From NCBI RefSeq assembly GCF_003605365.2, contig NZ_QYTU02000023.1:1849-54025 (forward strand): a DNA stretch of 52,177 nt, read 5' to 3'. The notes under the pieces were generated by a model that was not told where the DNA came from, ran no database searches, and saw only the letters and a list, made by a program, of their open reading frames with translations. Of the stretch, positions 1 through 10,929 are shown one piece after another (positions within the stretch are counted from its first letter, which is position 1; each line of letters starts with the position of its first letter). A program made the position numbers and the translations under genes. The DNA is from Siminovitchia fortis (GTDB taxonomy: Bacteria > Bacillota > Bacilli > Bacillales > Bacillaceae_C).

Positions 1-76
1 CTTCATCCGCTCGACTTGCATGTATTAGGCACGCCGCCAGCGTTCGTCCTGAGCCAGGATCAAACTCTCATGAAGT
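1..76 (-). rRNA. 16S ribosomal RNA, 5' end only (partial)
   Basis: Read on the minus strand this begins with the universal 16S start (AGAGTTTGATCCTGGCTCAG) followed by the conserved bases up to the V1 region. The gene runs off the left edge of the window. It follows gyrA in the same direction, as rrnO does in B. subtilis. The mature 5' end is estimated at about 74-76 by comparison with other 16S genes and could be off by a few bases. Confidence 0.95.
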
Positions 77-115
77 ACAGGATGTACTAATAAAGGCGTT
101 GCCACAGGACGTGGC
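74..115 (-). other. Two tandem hairpins with a GGA loop just upstream of 16S
   Basis: The plus strand shows AGTACA-GGA-TGTACT (74-88) and then GCCAC-AGGAC-GTGGC (101-115). They lie at or immediately upstream of the mature 16S 5' end, where rRNA leader processing takes place. The same pair of GGA-loop hairpins occurs inside the intergenic repeat at 10389-10431. A role in pre-rRNA processing is inference. Confidence 0.5.
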
Positions 116-255
116 GAACTTAGCCTTTGCTCCCCTGAGTTTGTTTAGCTCATAAAAGCTGACTTAAAAAAATAAATTATTGACGTTTCGTTTCGTTCAG
201 TTTTCAAAGATCAAACTTGCTTTTGCTTTCAGTCGCTCTCTTGGGCGACTTTTAT

Positions 256-284
256 ATCATATCAAACTATCTTTTAGGTGTCAA
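256..284 (-). promoter_or_regulatory. rrn promoter P2 (SigA)
   Basis: On the minus strand there is a TTGACA -35 box (279-284), a 17-bp spacer and a TATGAT -10 box (256-261). It is the proximal of two tandem promoters that drive the rRNA operon. Downstream (about 185-215) is a leader segment CTTTGAAAACTGAAC typical of Bacillus rrn leaders. Confidence 0.8.
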
Positions 285-337
285 CTGTTTTTTTGAAAAA
301 CTTTTTTCGGTTACACCCTGTTTGGACAGCGATTAAT

Positions 338-366
338 AATATATCACCTTTTACTTGCTCTGGCAA
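338..366 (-). promoter_or_regulatory. rrn promoter P1 (SigA)
   Basis: On the minus strand there is TTGCCA (361-366), a 17-bp spacer and TATATT (338-343). It lies 77 bp upstream of P2, the usual tandem arrangement of Bacillus rRNA operons, and just downstream of the gyrA terminator. Confidence 0.65.
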
Positions 367-394
367 TGATTTTTTGAAACTTTTTTCGCAATCG

Positions 395-427
395 AAAAAA
401 ACAAAAAGCGCCGGTATTCCCGACGCT
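395..427 (-). terminator. gyrA rho-independent terminator
   Basis: The minus strand reads AGCGTCGG-GAATA-CCGGCGCT followed by TTTTTGTTTTTTT, directly after the gyrA stop codon. It separates gyrA from the rrn promoters. Confidence 0.9.
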
Positions 428-433
428 CCAAAT

Positions 434-2929
434 TTAAGATTCATATAACTCTTCGCCTGTGATTTCTTCGTCACTTGGGGTAGTTGAAATTTCTTCGAGC
501 CCTTCCGTTTTTTCCACTTTCGCCACGGTAGCGACGGATTCCTCATCATCCAGCCTGATCAATATGACCCCCTGAGTATTTCTCCCGAGTATCGAAATAT
601 CTTCAACAGACATTCTGATCAGGACACCGCCTGCTGTGATAAGCATGAGGTCCTCATCGCCTTTTACCGTTTCAAGGGCAACGACTGTTCCGGTCTTTTC
701 CGTAATATTGCACGTAATGATTCCTTTTCCGCCGCGCGATTGAATCCGATAATCCGCTGCAGGCGTCCGCTTTCCGTAGCCATTTTTAGTTACGACAAGG
801 ACAGCATGATCTTCTTCAAGGATCTCCATTCCAATGACTTCATCATCGTTGGACAAGTTGATGCCCCGCACGCCCGTTGCCGTTCTTCCCATTGACCGCA
901 CGTCAGTTTCGTGGAAACGGATAAGAAGGCCGTCTTTTGTTCCTATGACGATATTTTTGCTGTTGTCCGTCAATTTAACAGAGATCAATTCGTCATGTTC
1001 CCTGAGATTAAGGGCGATTAACCCGTTTGTTCTAATATTGGCAAAGGCGGATACCGGCGTCCGCTTCACAATGCCATGCTTTGTTGCAAAGAACAAATAC
1101 CAATCTTCAAGGAACTCTTCGACACAGATGATCGTGTTGATCCATTCGCCTTTTTCGATGCCAAGCAGGTTAATGATCGGCAGCCCTTTAGCTGTTCTGC
1201 TGAATTCAGGAATTTCATACCCTTTCGCCCGATACACCTTCCCTTTGTTTGTAAAAAACAAAATCGTATCGTGGGTCGATGTTGTAATCAGATGCTCGAC
1301 AAAATCATCTTCATTCGTGCCCATTCCCTGCACGCCGCGGCCGCCGCGCCGCTGGCTCCTATATGTTGAAATCGGAAGCCGTTTAATATAACCATTATGG
1401 GTGAGCGTCACAACGATATTCTCTCTTGGAATGAGATCCTCGTCTTCCAATTCGCCGAGTCCGCCGGCGACAATTTCAGTTCGGCGGCCATCATCAAAGC
1501 GCTCTTTGATTTCAAGCAGCTCTTCCCTGATGATTTCAAGAATTTTTTCCTCGTCAGCCAAGATCGCCTTTAGTTCAGCAATCAGCTTCATAAGGTTTTG
1601 ATATTCTTCTTCTATCTTTTCTCTTTCCAGTCCGGTTAAGCGCTGGAGCCTCATATCAAGGATGGCTTGCGCCTGCTTTTCGCTCAGGCTGAATTGCTCC
1701 ATCAAGCCCGCCCGCGCGATATCTGTAGTCTTTGATCCCCTGATCAGGCTGATGATCTCATCAATATGATCCAAAGCGATCCGGAGGCCTTCAAGAATAT
1801 GGGCACGCGCTTCCGCCCTGCGCAGTTCAAATTCGGTTCTCCTTCTGATAATGACCTTTTGATGCTCCAAATAATAGTAAAGGCATTGTTTAAGATTTAA
1901 AACCTTCGGCTGGCCATCTACCAATGCAAGCATGTTAATGCCGAAGCTTGTTTGCAGGGCTGTCATTTTATACAGGTTGTTTAAAATGACATTGGCATTT
2001 GCATCTCTTCGGACTTCCATGACAATCCGCATCCCGGTACGGTCCGACTCATCCCGAAGTTCTGTAATTCCGTCGATTTTTTTCTCACGGACAAGCTCGG
2101 CGATCCGCTCGATGAGCCTTGCCTTATTGACCTGGTAAGGAAGCTCATTGACAATGATTGTCTCCCTGCCGTTCGCTTTTGTTTCAATTTCGGCTTTGCC
2201 ACGCATCATGATGGATCCGCGGCCGGTTTCATAGGCCCGTCTGATCCCGCTTCTGCCGACAATCAAGCCGGCGGTCGGAAAATCAGGCCCTTGAACATGC
2301 TCCATCAATTCCTGGATGGTAATATCAGGATCCCTGCTCAATGAAATGATGGCATCAATCACTTCGCCAAGCTGATGGGGAGGAATGTTTGTTGCCATTC
2401 CGACAGCGATTCCCGATGAACCGTTGACAAGCAGATTCGGAAAACGAGAAGGCAAAACTATCGGTTCTTTTTCCGAACCATCGTAATTGGGTTTATAATC
2501 AATCGTGTCCTTATTCAAGTCTCTAACAAGTTCCATTGAAATCTTTGACATTCTCGCTTCCGTATACCGCATGGCGGCTGCCGAGTCACCGTCAATCGAA
2601 CCGAAATTCCCGTGACCGTCCACAAGCAAATACCGGTAGCTGAAATCCTGGGCCATCCGCACCATTGTTTCATATACAGGAGAGTCTCCGTGCGGATGAT
2701 ACTTCCCGATTACCTCACCGACAATCCTTGCCGATTTCTTATACGCTTTGTCACTCGTCATTCCAAGGTCATTCATGGCATATATAATTCGGCGGTGAAC
2801 CGGCTTCAGGCCGTCCCGGACATCGGGAAGGGCACGAGAAACAATAACACTCATCGCATAGTCTAAGAACGACGAACGCATCTCCTGGCTTAAATTTATT
2901 TCTTTAACGTTATCAGGCATATCTGTCAT
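434..2929 (-). CDS. gyrA: DNA gyrase subunit A
   Basis: Breakage-reunion subunit of gyrase (A2B2), which introduces negative supercoils using ATP hydrolysed by GyrB. The 831-residue protein is close to the usual Bacillus length. The winged-helix/tower part is N-terminal, with active-site Tyr122 in AAMRYTEAR. The C-terminal part carries six beta-propeller blades, including the GyrA-box QRRGGRG. The quinolone-determining region has Ser83 and Glu87, the sensitive-type residues. I start at ATG 2929 ([10 protein letters not shown]), preceded by GGAAGG and matching homologues; an upstream in-frame ATG at 2974 has no homology. It lies 81 bp downstream of gyrB, with a terminator-like hairpin in the gap. 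Confidence 0.97.
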   Translation of the reverse strand: MTDMPDNVKEINLSQEMRSSFLDYAMSVIVSRALPDVRDGLKPVHRRIIYAMNDLGMTSDKAYKKSARIVGEVIGKYHPHGDSPVYETMVRMAQDFSYRYLLVDGHGNFGSIDGDSAAAMRYTEARMSKISMELVRDLNKDTIDYKPNYDGSEKEPIVLPSRFPNLLVNGSSGIAVGMATNIPPHQLGEVIDAIISLSRDPDITIQELMEHVQGPDFPTAGLIVGRSGIRRAYETGRGSIMMRGKAEIETKANGRETIIVNELPYQVNKARLIERIAELVREKKIDGITELRDESDRTGMRIVMEVRRDANANVILNNLYKMTALQTSFGINMLALVDGQPKVLNLKQCLYYYLEHQKVIIRRRTEFELRRAEARAHILEGLRIALDHIDEIISLIRGSKTTDIARAGLMEQFSLSEKQAQAILDMRLQRLTGLEREKIEEEYQNLMKLIAELKAILADEEKILEIIREELLEIKERFDDGRRTEIVAGGLGELEDEDLIPRENIVVTLTHNGYIKRLPISTYRSQRRGGRGVQGMGTNEDDFVEHLITTSTHDTILFFTNKGKVYRAKGYEIPEFSRTAKGLPIINLLGIEKGEWINTIICVEEFLEDWYLFFATKHGIVKRTPVSAFANIRTNGLIALNLREHDELISVKLTDNSKNIVIGTKDGLLIRFHETDVRSMGRTATGVRGINLSNDDEVIGMEILEEDHAVLVVTKNGYGKRTPAADYRIQSRGGKGIITCNITEKTGTVVALETVKGDEDLMLITAGGVLIRMSVEDISILGRNTQGVILIRLDDEESVATVAKVEKTEGLEEISTTPSDEEITGEELYES

Positions 2930-2951
2930 AAACTCACAACCTTCCTTCTTT

Positions 2952-2999
2952 AAAAAAAGCGAGTGAAGCAGCAAATTTTATTACTGCATCACTTGCTTT
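2952..2999 (-). terminator. Terminator-like hairpin between gyrB and gyrA
   Basis: On the minus strand AAGCAAGTGATGCAG pairs with CTGCTTCACTCGCTT (13 of 15 positions), followed by a run of seven T. The T run lies about 10 bases before the gyrA ribosome binding site, so it could terminate or attenuate transcription between the two gyrase subunit genes. I see no convincing separate gyrA promoter in the remaining gap. Confidence 0.75.
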
Positions 3000-3010
3000 C
3001 AACCGACCGG

Positions 3011-4966
<1,956 letters not shown>

Positions 4967-4983
4967 CTATTTCATCATGAACC

Positions 4984-5232
4984 TTAACCGTTTATCGGTA
5001 CGCCGTTCAGCGCTTTTTTCTTTAAAGTGGCAATCGCAATGGGTGAGAGATACATACGGGTGGGAGTAATGACTAGAGATTTAAAGATGCCGTTTGAAAT
5101 ATTCACCGATTCGGACTTTCTTCTTTGGAGCATCTCCTGCATTCCTTCAGAATCCAGGATCGTCTGCTTATCTAAAATAGCAATGATTTCACTGGAGCGA
5201 ATCATCACATCATCTCCCACATGGACATACAC
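4984..5232 (-). CDS. remB: Extracellular matrix regulator RemB (DUF370 family)
   Basis: 82-residue homologue of B. subtilis RemB (YaaB), a small DUF370 protein related to the DNA-binding activator RemA of biofilm matrix genes. Shared features are the N-terminal MYVHVGDD, the central SLVITPTRMYLSPIA block (corresponding to SIVVTVQNIYYSP in B. subtilis) and TLKKKA. The GTG start has GAGGTGA just upstream, and that ribosome binding site contains the recF stop codon, so translation is probably coupled. Its place between recF and gyrB is the standard Bacillus position. Confidence 0.9.
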   Translation of the reverse strand: MYVHVGDDVMIRSSEIIAILDKQTILDSEGMQEMLQRRKSESVNISNGIFKSLVITPTRMYLSPIAIATLKKKALNGVPING

Positions 5233-5243
5233 TGGTGTTCACC

Positions 5244-6362
5244 TCACTGCATTTTTGTAATAGTTCCGTTTTGCACAAAAAAACTGTCCGCTTCTTTGAT
5301 TGTCTGATGGTCAATTCCGCTTGTCGTCGTTGTTGTGACAAACGTCTGGACTTTCCCCTGGATCGTGTTAAGCAAATGTGATTGGCGGTAGTCGTCCAGT
5401 TCTGAAAGTACATCATCCAATAGAAGAATCGGATATTCTCCAATTTCCGAATGAATCAATTCTATTTCGGCCAGCTTCACGGAAAGGGCGGTTGTCCGCT
5501 GTTGGCCCTGTGAACCAAATGTGTGAACATCGCGCCCGTTCACAAAAAAATTCACGTCGTCCCGATGAGGGCCGATAAGGCTGATTCCCCGTTCAATTTC
5601 CCTTTCCCTGATTGACGAAAGTTTTTCTTCAAATACGGTAATCATTTTGGACGAATCGAAAGTTTCTGATACGTCCAGAGAGGGTTTATATTGAATGCCC
5701 AGCGTTTCCAGACTTCGGGAAATGCCAGCATGAATTGGTTTGGCCCATCCTTGCAGCAGATGGATGAATTCAAATCTTTTTTGAATGATTTTGATGGCTG
5801 CACTGATAAATTGCTCATCCAAAATATCCAAAAACGTCCGGTCTGTCTGCCGTTTTGTCTGCAGCTGTTTCAAATAATGATTCCGCTGCTGCAGGATTTT
5901 TTGAAACTGTCCGATATCATAGAGATAAACCGGAGATACCTGGCCGATCTCCATATCAATAAAACGACGCCTTGTTTGGGGACTCCCTTTGACAAGACGG
6001 AGATCTTCAGGCGCAAACATGACGACATTCATATTTCCAACATAATGGCTTAATTTTCGCTGTTCTATATGATTAAATTTTGCCTTTTTCCCTTTTTTGG
6101 AAATAATTAACTGCAAAGGGACAGATCCGTTTGTCTTTTGGACCCTACCATCTATTTTAGCATAATCCTCATCCCAGCGTATCAATTCTTTATCATTGGA
6201 CGTTCTGTGGGATTTCGCCATTCCCAGCACGTAGATCGCTTCCATGACATTTGTTTTGCCCTGGGCATTTTCTCCGACAAAGACATTTACTTTATTTTCA
6301 AAAGACAGTGAGAGGTGTTCATAATTCCGGTAATTTTCCAGTTCCAGTTCTACAATATACAT
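5244..6362 (-). CDS. recF: DNA replication and repair protein RecF
   Basis: SMC/ABC-like ATPase that acts with RecO and RecR to load RecA on gapped DNA at stalled forks. The 372 residues start with [14 protein letters not shown], then show the Walker A motif GENAQGKTN (about 31-39), the ABC signature region [16 protein letters not shown], and Walker [12 protein letters not shown] with the D-loop. The length equals the family norm. The ATG at 6362 is preceded by AGAGG. It follows yaaA by 14 bp, in the usual dnaN-yaaA-recF series. Confidence 0.96.
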   Translation of the reverse strand: MYIVELELENYRNYEHLSLSFENKVNVFVGENAQGKTNVMEAIYVLGMAKSHRTSNDKELIRWDEDYAKIDGRVQKTNGSVPLQLIISKKGKKAKFNHIEQRKLSHYVGNMNVVMFAPEDLRLVKGSPQTRRRFIDMEIGQVSPVYLYDIGQFQKILQQRNHYLKQLQTKRQTDRTFLDILDEQFISAAIKIIQKRFEFIHLLQGWAKPIHAGISRSLETLGIQYKPSLDVSETFDSSKMITVFEEKLSSIREREIERGISLIGPHRDDVNFFVNGRDVHTFGSQGQQRTTALSVKLAEIELIHSEIGEYPILLLDDVLSELDDYRQSHLLNTIQGKVQTFVTTTTTSGIDHQTIKEADSFFVQNGTITKMQ

Positions 6363-6376
6363 CGGGTCAACAACCT

Positions 6377-6592
6377 CTAGCGGACAACAAGGAAACTTCC
6401 AACTCCTGTGATTTCAAGCAGATCGCCCTCTGCAAGCTTCCTTCCTCTTCTCTGCTCCTGCTCTCCATTCACGAGGACTGTATGCTCGCTTAAAAACCAC
6501 TTGGCCATCCCTCCGGATTGAATCAGATCAGCAAGCTTCAGAAACTGTCCCAACGTAATGGTATCCGTTTCAATTTTGATTTTCGTTTCCAC
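6377..6592 (-). CDS. yaaA: S4-domain RNA-binding protein YaaA (RlbA)
   Basis: 71-residue S4-like RNA-binding protein. It has the YaaA signature [20 protein letters not shown], followed by the basic motif RRGRKL. In B. subtilis YaaA (RlbA) has been linked to assembly of the large ribosomal subunit. The gene sits between dnaN and recF as in other Bacillus genomes. It has its own probable promoter (6631-6659) downstream of the dnaN terminator, so yaaA-recF-remB-gyrB may be transcribed separately from dnaA-dnaN. Confidence 0.93.
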   Translation of the reverse strand: METKIKIETDTITLGQFLKLADLIQSGGMAKWFLSEHTVLVNGEQEQRRGRKLAEGDLLEITGVGSFLVVR

Positions 6593-6630
6593 GTTCTCAC
6601 TCTTTTCATATAAAGTAATCTGCTATCTTT

Positions 6631-6659
6631 ATTTTACTAAAGATTTGCCTGTATGACAA
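6631..6659 (-). promoter_or_regulatory. SigA promoter for yaaA-recF-remB-gyrB
   Basis: On the minus strand there is TTGTCA (6654-6659), a 17-bp spacer and TAAAAT (6631-6636), located about 40 bp upstream of the yaaA start and downstream of the dnaN terminator. Confidence 0.7.
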
Positions 6660-6682
6660 AGTTTAGAAGGATTCACAATAGG

Positions 6683-6708
6683 AAAAAACCTGCCGAAAGC
6701 GGCAGGTT
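6683..6708 (-). terminator. dnaN rho-independent terminator
   Basis: The minus strand reads AACCTGCCG-CTTT-CGGCAGGTT followed by further T, directly after the dnaN stop codon. Confidence 0.92.
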
Positions 6709-6711
6709 ATA

Positions 6712-7848
6712 TCAGGCAGTTCTTACAGGCAGAATCAGCTGCAGTACTGACGGATCTTCTTCCGAACGGATGATAAACGGCCTCATCGCACCTGTAAAAC
6801 TGATCGTAATCTCTGTTCCATCCACCGCCCTTAGGGCTTCCATCATGTATTTTGCACTGAACGAAATCATCAGTTCTTCGCCTTCAAGGGATTCAATTGG
6901 AATCTCCTCTGAAACGTGGCCGATTTCAGGGGTGTTGGATGAAATCTCCAAAACATTTCTCCCTTGGGAAGTGAGTTTAACAACATTGTTTCTTTCTTCC
7001 CTTGCTAACAAAGAGGCACGGTCAATCGCATCGTTGAACAATTTTCCATCAAGGGTGATATTCGTTTTGTAATCGGTCGGAATCAGGCGGGAAGTATCAG
7101 GGTAATTTCCTTCCAGCCTCCTTGTGAAGAAATGGATGTTCTTCGTTTTAAAAAGTATTTGGTTTTCAGTAATAACAATATTCACGGGACGGTCGCTGTC
7201 ATCCAATATTTTACTTAGCTCTATAAGGCTTTTTCCCGGAATGACCGTTTGATAGCTGACATCCCCAGGAACATCTATTGGCGAAGACTTTCTTGAAAGC
7301 CTATGACTGTCCGTTGCTACGCAAGTGAGATTCCCATTTTCTATTTGCCAGTTGACACCTGTCAAGATGGGGCGTATTTCTGAGGTGGACACCGCAAAAA
7401 CGGTCTGCCTGATCATCGTTTTCAAAAGGTCACCAGGCATGGAAAATACATCCTCTTCCGATATTTGAGGAAGAAGCGGATATTCCGAAGGGTCGAACCC
7501 GTTCAAATTGAATTCCGCTTTTCCTGATTTAATCAGTATATGCTGGGAATCCTCCGCAACTATTTCCACTGTATCCATTGGGAGTTTCCTCACAATATCC
7601 CCGAAAAATCTTGCATTAAGGACGATGCTTCCCGTTTGTTTCATTTCGATTAGTTGATCGCCGTCTTCTTCAACAGGTATGAACGATTCGATTGATATAT
7701 CGGAGTCACTTCCTGTAAATGTGATTCCGTTATTGTCGGCAACAATTTTTATTCCAGTCAAAATGGGTATTGTCGTTCTTGAAGAAACAGCCCTCATGAC
7801 ATGTTGAACACTATTAGTCAGCCGATTTCGCTGAATGGTAAATTGCAT
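6712..7848 (-). CDS. dnaN: DNA polymerase III sliding clamp, beta subunit
   Basis: Ring-shaped homodimer that tethers the replicative polymerases to DNA and binds many repair and replication partners. The 378 residues include the family block TIPILTGIKI, FTGSDSDISIES in domain 1, the RQTVFAVS and GVNW blocks in domain 2, and the C-terminal MRPFIIR...LILPVRT that closes the partner-binding pocket. I start at ATG 7848 (MQFTIQRNRL) behind AGGGAAGG; an in-frame ATG at 7863 adds five residues not seen in homologues. It lies 174 bp downstream of dnaA, and the gap holds one part of oriC. Confidence 0.97.
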   Translation of the reverse strand: MQFTIQRNRLTNSVQHVMRAVSSRTTIPILTGIKIVADNNGITFTGSDSDISIESFIPVEEDGDQLIEMKQTGSIVLNARFFGDIVRKLPMDTVEIVAEDSQHILIKSGKAEFNLNGFDPSEYPLLPQISEEDVFSMPGDLLKTMIRQTVFAVSTSEIRPILTGVNWQIENGNLTCVATDSHRLSRKSSPIDVPGDVSYQTVIPGKSLIELSKILDDSDRPVNIVITENQILFKTKNIHFFTRRLEGNYPDTSRLIPTDYKTNITLDGKLFNDAIDRASLLAREERNNVVKLTSQGRNVLEISSNTPEIGHVSEEIPIESLEGEELMISFSAKYMMEALRAVDGTEITISFTGAMRPFIIRSEEDPSVLQLILPVRTA

Positions 7849-7868
7849 GATTCCTTCCCTCATTTCAG

Positions 7869-8013
7869 CCTTAATTTATTTATCTTTTTTTAAAAAAAAT
7901 CGTAGTAATAGTAGTAGGGGCTGTGGATATGTTGATAAGCATGTGAATGAGTCAAAATTTCGGGTTATTCACATGTGGGCAACATGTGAAGCAAAGAGAC
8001 ACACTTATACACA
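7869..8013. other. oriC part 2 (dnaA-dnaN gap): unwinding element with DnaA-trios
   Basis: The gap holds DnaA boxes TGTGGATAT (7922-7930), TTATTCACA (7965-7973) and TTATACACA (8005-8013). Next to the first box are a short G-rich spacer and five consecutive DnaA-trios TAG-TAA-TAG-TAG-TAG (7903-7917), followed by a very AT-rich tract (7869-7900). This is the order of the basal unwinding system of B. subtilis oriC: boxes, GC spacer, trios, AT-rich DNA. Opening of the DNA here is expected from homology, not shown. Confidence 0.88.
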
Positions 8014-8022
8014 CCGTCCCCA

Positions 8023-9372
8023 TCACGGATTTTTTAATGAATCGCGGATGCCGTTCACGATGTTTTGGAATTCTGTATCGGATTCCATCATTTTTGATAT
8101 TTTTTCATAGGCGTGAATGACTGTTGTATGGTCCCGCCCTCCAAATTCTTCCCCGATCTTCGGCAGGGAGAGGTCTGTCAGTTCCCTGGAAAGGAACATG
8201 GCTATCTGCCTTGGAAAAGCGATTGATTTCGTCCTTTTTTTTGCTTTGAAGTCCTCCAGCCTGACATTAAATTCGGCACCGACTGTTTTTTGAATATCCA
8301 AAACGGTAATGGCCTTCGGCTTGGAACTGGGAATGATATCTTTCAATGCTTCGGCTGCCAGATCAGCGTTAATATCTTTATTGATGAGCGATGAATAGGC
8401 GACAACCCGGATCAGTGCCCCTTCGAGCTCCCTGATATTCGTATCGATCTGATTTGCTATGTACAGCATGGCTTCATTCGGGATGTCCAGGCCGTCCGCT
8501 TTTGCCTTTTTTCGTAGGATGGCGATTCTGGTCTCCAAATCAGGCGGGGTGATATCTGTAATCAATCCCCATTCAAACCGTGATCTCAGCCTGTCCTCCA
8601 ATGTCGGTATCTCTTTTGGAGGCCTGTCGCTTGAAATGATGATTTGCTTGCTTTCTTCATGAAGAGTGTTGAATGTATGGAAAAATTCTTCCTGTGTTTG
8701 TTCTTTTCCGGCTATAAATTGAATATCGTCTATTAAAAGCACATCCACATTTCGATATTTATCTCTGAAATCAACTGCTTTATTATCGCGGATCGAGTTA
8801 ATAAACTCGTTTGTAAATTTTTCGGAAGATAAATAAACCACTTTTGCCGACGGATTGTGTTCGAGTACATAATGCCCGATCGCATGAAGCAGATGGGTTT
8901 TTCCCAGACCGACGCCTCCGTATATGAAAAGCGGATTATAAGCGTTTGCGGGCGCTTCGGCGACCGCAAGCGATGCAGCATGGGCAAAGCGATTGCCTGC
9001 ACCGATGACAAATGTGTCAAATGTATATTTTGGGTTGAGCATGTTCTGATATGTTTCTTCCCTTTTTATTTTCTGGATGGCGCTAGTGCTGGGTGCTGGT
9101 TCCTTTTTCAACTCTTCTTCCGCATCAGGAGGAATAATGAATTTTATATTTAAGTTTTCTCCGACCAGTTCATATAAAATTTTGGAGATCAAATCTGTAT
9201 AGCGGCCTTCAAGCCAGTCTCTGGCAAACTCGTTGGGAACAGCGATTGTCATTATATCGCCTTGAAGCTCATATGCTTCAGTAGATTTCAACCATGTATC
9301 AAAACTGGGCTTACTAATCTTCTTTTCTATTTTTTCAAGCACTTTCTCCCAAAGATCAGACAGGTTTTCCAA
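8023..9372 (-). CDS. dnaA: Chromosomal replication initiator protein DnaA
   Basis: AAA+ initiator that binds DnaA boxes, forms an ATP-dependent filament and opens oriC. 449 residues: domain I (about 1-85, [10 protein letters not shown] region), a short linker, AAA+ domain III with Walker [10 protein letters not shown], Walker B LLIDDIQF and the arginine-finger region [13 protein letters not shown], and domain IV with the DnaA-box-reading helix [15 protein letters not shown]. The start is TTG at 9372 with AAGGAGG 7 bases upstream; it gives MENLSDLW as in homologues. DnaA boxes in its promoter region suggest autoregulation. Confidence 0.98.
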   Translation of the reverse strand: MENLSDLWEKVLEKIEKKISKPSFDTWLKSTEAYELQGDIMTIAVPNEFARDWLEGRYTDLISKILYELVGENLNIKFIIPPDAEEELKKEPAPSTSAIQKIKREETYQNMLNPKYTFDTFVIGAGNRFAHAASLAVAEAPANAYNPLFIYGGVGLGKTHLLHAIGHYVLEHNPSAKVVYLSSEKFTNEFINSIRDNKAVDFRDKYRNVDVLLIDDIQFIAGKEQTQEEFFHTFNTLHEESKQIIISSDRPPKEIPTLEDRLRSRFEWGLITDITPPDLETRIAILRKKAKADGLDIPNEAMLYIANQIDTNIRELEGALIRVVAYSSLINKDINADLAAEALKDIIPSSKPKAITVLDIQKTVGAEFNVRLEDFKAKKRTKSIAFPRQIAMFLSRELTDLSLPKIGEEFGGRDHTTVIHAYEKISKMMESDTEFQNIVNGIRDSLKNP

Positions 9373-9436
9373 TACTTTACCTCCTTTGCTTCACATTCAT
9401 ACGGGACATTGGATTTCCTTTTGAGGGTCTGGTAAA

Positions 9437-9753
9437 TGTGGAAAAGTATATATATAGTAGAAAGGGTCCTTTTCGACAATATCCACTAAATGTGGACAAT
9501 AGTATCCATAGCGGGTGAATAAACAATCCACATGTTATTCACAATATGTGGATAAACCAATGAATAAGAAATGCTTTCCACAATAAAAACAATTTTATCA
9601 TACCAAATAAAACATAGGACTGCAATGAACGGAGGGCATTATCCACATTATTAAATATTGCCATAAAATAAATTATCAACAGCTGCAGAATATGTGAAAA
9701 ACTTGTCGATAATTGCTGTGAATATAAAAAAATGACTTCACAAATAATCCACA
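9437..9753. other. oriC part 1 (dnaA-rpmH gap): DnaA-box cluster
   Basis: The 518-bp gap between dnaA (minus) and rpmH (plus) is rich in DnaA boxes on both strands: TGTGGAAAA (9437-9445), TGTGGACAA (9491-9499), CAATCCACA (9524-9532), TTATTCACA (9535-9543), TGTGGATAA (9547-9555), TTATCCACA (9639-9647) and TAATCCACA (9745-9753). It corresponds to the incA/incB boxes of B. subtilis. Transcription diverges from here, and genes on both sides read away from it. Confidence 0.92.
9451..9479 (-). promoter_or_regulatory. dnaA promoter (SigA)
   Basis: On the minus strand there is TTGTCG (9474-9479), a 17-bp spacer and TATATA (9451-9456), about 80 bp upstream of the dnaA start. DnaA boxes at 9437 and 9491 flank it, consistent with the repression of dnaA by DnaA known in B. 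subtilis. Confidence 0.7.
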
Positions 9754-9808
9754 GGGAAAAATGAATCGGGTTCAGCAAGAGGATCGGCCAAAAAATAAAA
9801 ATGAGAGG

Positions 9809-9838
9809 TTGACAATCAATGAATCGCATCTTTATAAT
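9809..9838 (+). promoter_or_regulatory. rpmH promoter (SigA)
   Basis: TTGACA (9809-9814), an 18-bp spacer and TATAAT (9833-9838), both perfect hexamers, 52 bp upstream of the rpmH start. This is the strongest-looking promoter near the origin. Confidence 0.88.
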
Positions 9839-9890
9839 TAGAAAGACTGTCTAACCTGTGATTGTTCAAATCCTCGAGGAGGTGTCATAA

Positions 9891-10025
9891 ATGAAAAGAA
9901 CATTCCAACCAAATAGAAGAAAAAGAAGCAAAGTTCATGGCTTCCGTGCAAGAATGAGCTCAAAAACCGGCCGTAGAGTTTTGGCAGCTCGCCGTCGTAA
10001 AGGAAGAAAAGTATTGTCAGCGTAG
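9891..10025 (+). CDS. rpmH: 50S ribosomal protein L34
   Basis: 44-residue basic protein starting [20 protein letters not shown] and ending with [11 protein letters not shown], the standard L34 sequence of the large ribosomal subunit. GAGGAGGTG precedes the ATG. It is followed by a strong terminator and then a repeat of about 440 bp, so its usual close link with rnpA is interrupted in this genome. Confidence 0.97.
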   Translation: MKRTFQPNRRKRSKVHGFRARMSSKTGRRVLAARRRKGRKVLSA

Positions 10026-10055
10026 ACCACTGAAACGTCTCAGTGGTCTTTTTTC
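10025..10055 (+). terminator. rpmH terminator
   Basis: GACCACTGA-AACG-TCTCAGTGGTC followed by TTTTTT, starting at the last base of the rpmH stop codon. Confidence 0.92.
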
Positions 10056-10079
10056 TAATTAGAAAAGCACTGAATAACT

Positions 10080-10518
10080 GTCTAGCTCCAGCGCCTATCG
10101 ACTAGCAGACTTCGCGCCTAATGTGCTCCTGCGGCGTAGCGTATTCGAGGATGTTAATCTCACCTCGTCGCAAAGCTGCACGAAGCTTACTCAAAGATGC
10201 TTCTCACGAGGTAATCAGGGTAAGCTGCTTTCCTACGATAAGTCAACATCGGCTCGCCTGCGGCTTCGCCGTGTTTCCTTTATCTCGTCAGAGGCACTCC
10301 AGTGTCTAGCTTCAGACGGCAGGGGCTCGAGGTCGCTTCGGTCAATCCAATGAAGTCAAAGAACGACTTCACTGGACTGCCCTCCGACGGACAGGATGTC
10401 CTAGTGCCACCGACGCCACAGGATGTGGCGTTTGTCGGCGGCCAGCGCTTGTCGCCCCTAAACGGCCGTCTTCCGCATTTCAGTCTGTACGTCGATGGAC
10501 AGGCGCTTGCGCTTTTCT
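10080..10518 (+). repeat. Long nested-dyad intergenic repeat, copy 1
   Basis: It begins TCTAGCTCCAGCGCCTATCG and ends GGCGCTTGCGCTTTTCT. These ends are imperfect inverted repeats (AGCGCC...ATCGAC and GTCGAT...GGCGCT). Inside are shared blocks CCTACGATAAGTCAACATCG and TTTCCTTTATCTCGTC, the internal loop TCGAGGTC (10327-10334) opposite GCTTGTC (10447-10453) closed by AGGGGC/GCCCCT, and two GGA-loop hairpins at 10389-10431. Short open frames here have no protein similarity I recognise. It fills the gap between rpmH and rnpA and ends 16 bp before rnpA. Related copies lie at eight other loci of the window. Confidence 0.85.
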
Positions 10519-10534
10519 ATGTTGAGGTGGATAT

Positions 10535-10921
10535 ATGAAAAAAACATATAGAATCAAGGAAAATGCAGAGTTTCAATTAGTTTTTAAAAAAGGGAAATCA
10601 GTAGCGAACAGGCAGTTTATCATATATATGCTGGAAAAAGAGGGACAGGCCCATTTCAGGATCGGCCTGTCTGTAAGCAAAAAGATTGGAAATGCGGTAA
10701 CGAGAAACAGGATCAAGCGCTATATCCGCCAAGTATTCCACGAGCTTGAGGAGCAAGTGAGCCACAATAAGGATTTTGTTATCATCGCCAGGAAACCGGC
10801 GGCCGAAATGGATTATCATTCAGTGAAAAAAAGCCTGGAACATGTCCTCCGGCTTGGAAAAAGTCTGAAAAAGACAAAGCATGCGAAAAATAAACATGAT
10901 TTTAATCAACAGCGACTATGA
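10535..10921 (+). CDS. rnpA: Ribonuclease P protein component
   Basis: 128-residue protein subunit of RNase P, which helps the catalytic RNA bind pre-tRNA and cleave its 5' leader. It has the family N-terminus [20 protein letters not shown] and the RNA-binding signature [15 protein letters not shown]. The basic C-terminal tail ([10 protein letters not shown]) is somewhat longer than usual. The ribosome binding site GAGGTGG lies just after the end of the repeat, so either transcription passes through the repeat or a promoter lies within it. Confidence 0.96.
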   Translation: MKKTYRIKENAEFQLVFKKGKSVANRQFIIYMLEKEGQAHFRIGLSVSKKIGNAVTRNRIKRYIRQVFHELEEQVSHNKDFVIIARKPAAEMDYHSVKKSLEHVLRLGKSLKKTKHAKNKHDFNQQRL

Positions 10922-10929
10922 AAAGTGTT

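Noticed and set aside
434-2974. Longer gyrA beginning at ATG 2974
   Set aside because: The extra 15 residues come from the terminator hairpin and ribosome binding site region and are not in homologues.
10121-10538. Three overlapping open frames of 62-78 codons on the plus strand upstream of rnpA
   Set aside because: They lie entirely within the nested-dyad repeat, lack ribosome binding sites and give low-complexity Arg/Ser-rich peptides; explained by repeat composition.
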